From an uncultured Eubacteriales bacterium (lineage in GTDB: Bacteria; Bacillota; Clostridia; Christensenellales; Pumilibacteraceae), in NCBI GenBank assembly GCA_900555875.1, contig USNB01000054.1:1-8006 (forward strand): DNA of 8,006 nt. Reading direction: 5' to 3'. Under the pieces are notes generated by a model. The model was given only the letters and a program-made list of their open reading frames with translations, made no database searches and had not been told where the DNA came from. The translations under genes and the position numbers were made by a program. Shown piece by piece: positions 4,978-8,006 of the stretch; position 1 is the stretch's first letter, and the number at the start of each line of letters is the position of its first letter.

Positions 4978-7274
4978 TGAACGACAGAGTTGTAATAACC
5001 GGCCTGGGACTGACATGCGCCATCGGCGGCAGCGTCGACGAGTGCTTCGATAATGCGCTCGCCGGTAAGGTCGGCATCAGAGAAGTCAGGAGCGTCGAGC
5101 ATTCCGCTTGTTACGCTCACATAGGCGGCGAGTATACCGAGTTCGTCACTCCGGAAGGCGAGGACAGAGCGAGCGCTCTGTGCATAAGAGCCGCAAGGGA
5201 AGCCGTTGCGGATTCCGGACTTGACGTTTCCGCCGATCCTTCCCGCGTGGGCGTCGTGATAGGCAGCTGCGTGGGCGGAGCGGTCAGTATAGAGAAATTT
5301 TACCGCGATTACGTCGCGGATCCGGATAAAGCGAAGGGAGAGGACGTTCTCAAAATGCCCATCTCCGCCATAGCTAACAACGTAGCTCTCGAATTCGGTG
5401 CGCAGGGTGCGGTGGATAACGTAGCCAACGCGTGCGCCGCGGGCACGATGAGCATATCGATAGCCGCGGATCTCATCCGCAGCGGAAAGGCGGACGCCGT
5501 CATCGCGGGCGGAAGCGACCCGATGAGCAGTCTTGCGTATTCCGGCTTCCATGCTCTGCATGCGCTGGACAGCGATCCCTGCCGTCCGTTCAATAAGTCC
5601 AAGGGCATAGCTCTCGGCGAGGGCGCGGGAGTGCTCATCGTCGAGTCATACGAGCATGCGATGGCGCGCGGCGCTAAGGTGTACTGCGAAGTGCTGGGCA
5701 GCGGCGTGTCGTCCGACGCGCATCACATTACCGCTCCCGCTCCGGACGGAGAGGGCATGCAGGCTGCGATGGAGCGCTCGATAGAGAGTTCGGGCATATC
5801 CGCTTCCGACGTCGATTACATCAACGCGCACGGAACGGGTACTCCGCTCAACGATTCTTCGGAGCTGGGCGCGATGCTTCGCGTTTTCGGCGACGAGGGA
5901 AAGGTGAGCTGCTCTACGACGAAATCGATGGTCGGTCATTGTCTGGGTGCGGCGGGCAGCGTAGAGGCTGTCATGTGCGTTAAGGCGATAGAGCGCGGCG
6001 TCGTTCCTCCCACGGTAGGATACACCGACGAGGATATAGAGCTCATGCGCGAAAAGGCGGGTAATTTCGATTTCGTTCCCAATAAGGGCAAGACGCGCAA
6101 AGTCGATTACGTTCAGTCCAACAACTACGCGTTCGGCGGCAACAATGCGAGCATAATATACGCCCGCGAGGGTGCGCCGAGAAAACTTGCGGCGCCCAAC
6201 GACGAAAAGGTGTACGTCACCGGTTTCGGCATCGTCTCTCCGCTCGGCAATACCGCCGAAGAATACGCTGCGGCGGTGAATGCCGGTACGCCCGCAAAGA
6301 CATGCGAGGAATGCGGAGATTACGTCTCCTCCGTCGGCAAAGAGGATTTCGATTCGGTAGGCATAAAGCTGAATTTCTACCGCAAGCTGGATAAGCTCAG
6401 CCAGATGACATGCGTATCCGGCAAGCGTGCGCTCGCGAACGCGGGTATCGAGGTGACCGAAGACAATTCCCGCAGGATAGGTATAGTCGCGGGAACGTCG
6501 GACGGACCGCAGACGGATATAGCGAATTTCCAGAAGGGGATAATCGCGGCAGGAACTCAGTCGGGCAGCGCGTTCCTCTTCCCCAACACCGTTTACAATG
6601 CGGCTCCCGGATATTTCTCGATAGCCGCAGGCGTAAAGGGATATAACGTGACGCTCTCCAACGGAGCGGCGAGCGGTATCGCGGCGGTCGCTTTCGCGTC
6701 GCGCGTGCTCCGCACGACGCAGAACGACGTCATGATCGCCATCGGCGCGGACGAGGATTCCGAGATCGTACACATGCTTTATGAAAAAACGGGTGCGATC
6801 GCCAAGGGTATGAAGCCGGGCGACGGAGCGACGTCCGTCGTTCTCGAACGCGGCAGCAGCGCAAAAGCTCGCGGGGCGAAAGTGTATGCCGAGGTGCTCG
6901 GCAGCGGATTCGCTCATTGTCCCGTCGAATTCGGCAAATACGGCTGTGCGGATAAACTCAGGGAAGCGATAAGGCTCGCACTCGAAGAATCGGGCGTTTC
7001 CGCCGCCGATATAGGCACGGTAGTGACCTGTTCCAACGGAATAAAGAGTCTTTCGGACGCCGAAAACGAAGCGCTTGCCGATTTTGCCGATGCCGAAAAA
7101 GTAAGCGTAAAGGCGATATGCGGCGAAGGCAGAGCCGCGTCCAGCGCGCTCTCGGTCGCTCATGCGGCTATGATGCTCGACGGCGCGATAGCCGGAGGGA
7201 AAGGCGGATACGCACTCGTACTCGGCGCGTCCTTCGGCGGCAGCTACAATGCTCTCGTTCTGAAGAAAGCGTGA
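4977..7274 (+). CDS. Ketosynthase / chain-length-factor-like fusion
   Basis: The product is 765 aa, about twice a FabF. Residues 1-398 form a complete condensing enzyme: nucleophile Cys153 in N-A-C-A-A-G, His285 in N-A-H-G-T-G-T-P and His321 in K-S-M-V-G-H, with the FGGNN signature at 386-390. A short linker (399-411) leads into a second thiolase-fold unit, residues 412-765, beginning VYVTGFGIVSPLG and ending in an FGGSYN motif. In the second half the three catalytic positions are lost: Ala564 (S-N-G-A-A-S-G) replaces Cys, Ser686 replaces the first His and Glu717 replaces the second. It thus looks like a chain-length factor joined to its ketosynthase, which in known type II polyketide systems are separate subunits of a heterodimer. 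It should perform decarboxylative condensation on chains held by the two carriers just upstream. A normal FabF followed by a decayed paralogue is the alternative reading. Confidence 0.92.
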   Translation: MNDRVVITGLGLTCAIGGSVDECFDNALAGKVGIREVRSVEHSACYAHIGGEYTEFVTPEGEDRASALCIRAAREAVADSGLDVSADPSRVGVVIGSCVGGAVSIEKFYRDYVADPDKAKGEDVLKMPISAIANNVALEFGAQGAVDNVANACAAGTMSISIAADLIRSGKADAVIAGGSDPMSSLAYSGFHALHALDSDPCRPFNKSKGIALGEGAGVLIVESYEHAMARGAKVYCEVLGSGVSSDAHHITAPAPDGEGMQAAMERSIESSGISASDVDYINAHGTGTPLNDSSELGAMLRVFGDEGKVSCSTTKSMVGHCLGAAGSVEAVMCVKAIERGVVPPTVGYTDEDIELMREKAGNFDFVPNKGKTRKVDYVQSNNYAFGGNNASIIYAREGAPRKLAAPNDEKVYVTGFGIVSPLGNTAEEYAAAVNAGTPAKTCEECGDYVSSVGKEDFDSVGIKLNFYRKLDKLSQMTCVSGKRALANAGIEVTEDNSRRIGIVAGTSDGPQTDIANFQKGIIAAGTQSGSAFLFPNTVYNAAPGYFSIAAGVKGYNVTLSNGAASGIAAVAFASRVLRTTQNDVMIAIGADEDSEIVHMLYEKTGAIAKGMKPGDGATSVVLERGSSAKARGAKVYAEVLGSGFAHCPVEFGKYGCADKLREAIRLALEESGVSAADIGTVVTCSNGIKSLSDAENEALADFADAEKVSVKAICGEGRAASSALSVAHAAMMLDGAIAGGKGGYALVLGASFGGSYNALVLKKA

Positions 7275-7290
7275 ACGGAGGAGAAGTGAC

Positions 7291-8006
7291 ATGGAAGAGA
7301 ACAAAGTCGCGCTCGTAACGGGCGCGTCCAGGGGCATAGGCCGTGCGATAGCGGTGAAGCTCGCGGAGAGCGGCTACGACGTCGCGGTAAATTATAATTC
7401 CAACGAGGCGGAGGCGCGCAAGGTTGCCGACAGGATAACCGCGCTCGGCCGCCGCGCGATAACGGTCAAGGCAAACGCGGCGGATCGTGCGGACGTCAAC
7501 GCGATGTTCCGCACCGTCGTGAAGGAGCTCGGCAGGATCGACGTGCTCGTAAACAACGCCGGCGTCGTGGACGACGCGTTCCTGCTCATGCTTTCGCCCG
7601 ATTCGCTCGATAAGAGTTTCAACATAAACGTGAAAGGGTACTTTTACTGCGCACAGGCGGCGACTCTCAAGATGTTCAAAGCCAAAAAGGGCGTTATCAT
7701 CAACATATCGTCGGTGAGCAGTCTGATGGCGCTTCCCGGACAGTCCGTATATGCGGCGACGAAAGGCGCGATAAACTCGATGACAGCCACTCTTGCGCGC
7801 GAACTTGCGCCTTACGGCATAAGGGTGAACGCGATAGCCCCTGGTTTTATAGCAACGGACATGGTCGCCGATCTGCCCGAAGACAAGATGAAGGAATATC
7901 TGACCCAGATCCCGCTCGGAAGGCTGGGCAGACCGGAGGAGGTCGCGGATCTCGCGGCATTCCTCGCGAGCGACGAGGCATCGTACATCACGGGCCAGAC
8001 GCTCGT
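7291..8006 (+). CDS. fabG: FabG-type 3-ketoacyl-ACP reductase, 3'-truncated by window edge
   Basis: The ATG at 7291 has GGAGGAG seven bases upstream and lies 16 bp after the ketosynthase stop. The frame stays open to the right edge, giving 238 residues plus two bases. FabG proteins are about 246 aa, so only the last few residues are missing. It is a classical short-chain dehydrogenase/reductase: T10-G-A-S-R-G-I-G17 binds the NADP pyrophosphate, N88-N-A-G91 stabilises the fold, and the catalytic set is N113, S141, Y154 and K158 (Y-x3-K). The stretch V-N-A-I-A-P-G-F follows, as expected. In this operon it would reduce the beta-ketoacyl chain on the carrier after each condensation to the hydroxyacyl form, implying a reduced (not aromatic polyketone) product. 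A housekeeping FabG cannot be excluded, but the gene order favours a pathway-specific one. Confidence 0.95.
   Translation, partial: MEENKVALVTGASRGIGRAIAVKLAESGYDVAVNYNSNEAEARKVADRITALGRRAITVKANAADRADVNAMFRTVVKELGRIDVLVNNAGVVDDAFLLMLSPDSLDKSFNINVKGYFYCAQAATLKMFKAKKGVIINISSVSSLMALPGQSVYAATKGAINSMTATLARELAPYGIRVNAIAPGFIATDMVADLPEDKMKEYLTQIPLGRLGRPEEVADLAAFLASDEASYITGQTL

Noticed and set aside
5668..6910. Near-identical ARGAKVY-x-EVLGSG segment in both halves of the fusion, suggesting recent gene conversion
   Set aside because: This segment is close to the general ketosynthase consensus, and the underlying DNA differs at many third positions, so common ancestry and constraint explain it.
5646..7337. 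Long minus-strand open frame of about 563 codons
   Set aside because: Antisense shadow of the ketosynthase fusion gene, whose motifs are unmistakable; the shadow has no recognisable domain and a biased Arg/His/Tyr composition.

Overview
The window looks like the chromosome of an uncultured anaerobic Firmicute of the Clostridia type. The reasons are near-consensus sigma-A promoters, strong AGGAGG-type ribosome binding sites, U-tracted intrinsic terminators, heavy use of ATA and AGA/AGG codons in moderately GC-rich genes, and AT-rich intergenic DNA. Genus cannot be judged from the sequence alone.

Layout. (1) Positions 1-1964 hold the 3' part of a gene for a large helical-repeat protein, probably a surface or secreted protein whose N-terminus lies outside the window. 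A strong intrinsic terminator closes it. (2) Positions 2047-3490 are about 1.4 kb with no conventional gene. This stretch is not empty. On the minus strand it carries two very short reading frames (2708-2779, 23 aa; 3091-3168, 25 aa). They encode clearly related peptides behind similar 47-48 nt leaders with full AGGAGG sites. The first sits in a compact unit with its own TATAAT promoter, several hairpins and a minus-strand terminator. The same stretch holds three imperfect 29-bp repeats with palindromic cores and a tandem 11-bp repeat. (3) From 3491 to the right edge runs a plus-strand operon with a sigma-A promoter. Its genes encode a flavodoxin-fold NAD(P)H-dependent oxidoreductase, two translationally coupled acyl carrier proteins, a 765-residue fusion of an active ketosynthase with a catalytically dead ketosynthase-like (chain-length-factor type) half, and a FabG-type ketoreductase that runs off the window just before its end.

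How the genes work together. The carrier proteins, ketosynthase/chain-length-factor fusion and ketoreductase form the core of a dedicated type II polyketide or fatty-acid-like assembly line. The carriers hold the growing chain by phosphopantetheine on Ser42. The first half of the fusion extends it, the second half presumably shapes chain length, and FabG reduces the beta-keto group. The oxidoreductase could act as a redox tailoring enzyme. No acyltransferase, dehydratase or export gene is visible, so the product class stays open; any such genes would lie to the right.

The most novel-looking signal is the pair of small paralogous peptides. Six of their ten shared residues are encoded by codons that differ only at synonymous positions, which argues that they are translated and conserved as proteins.
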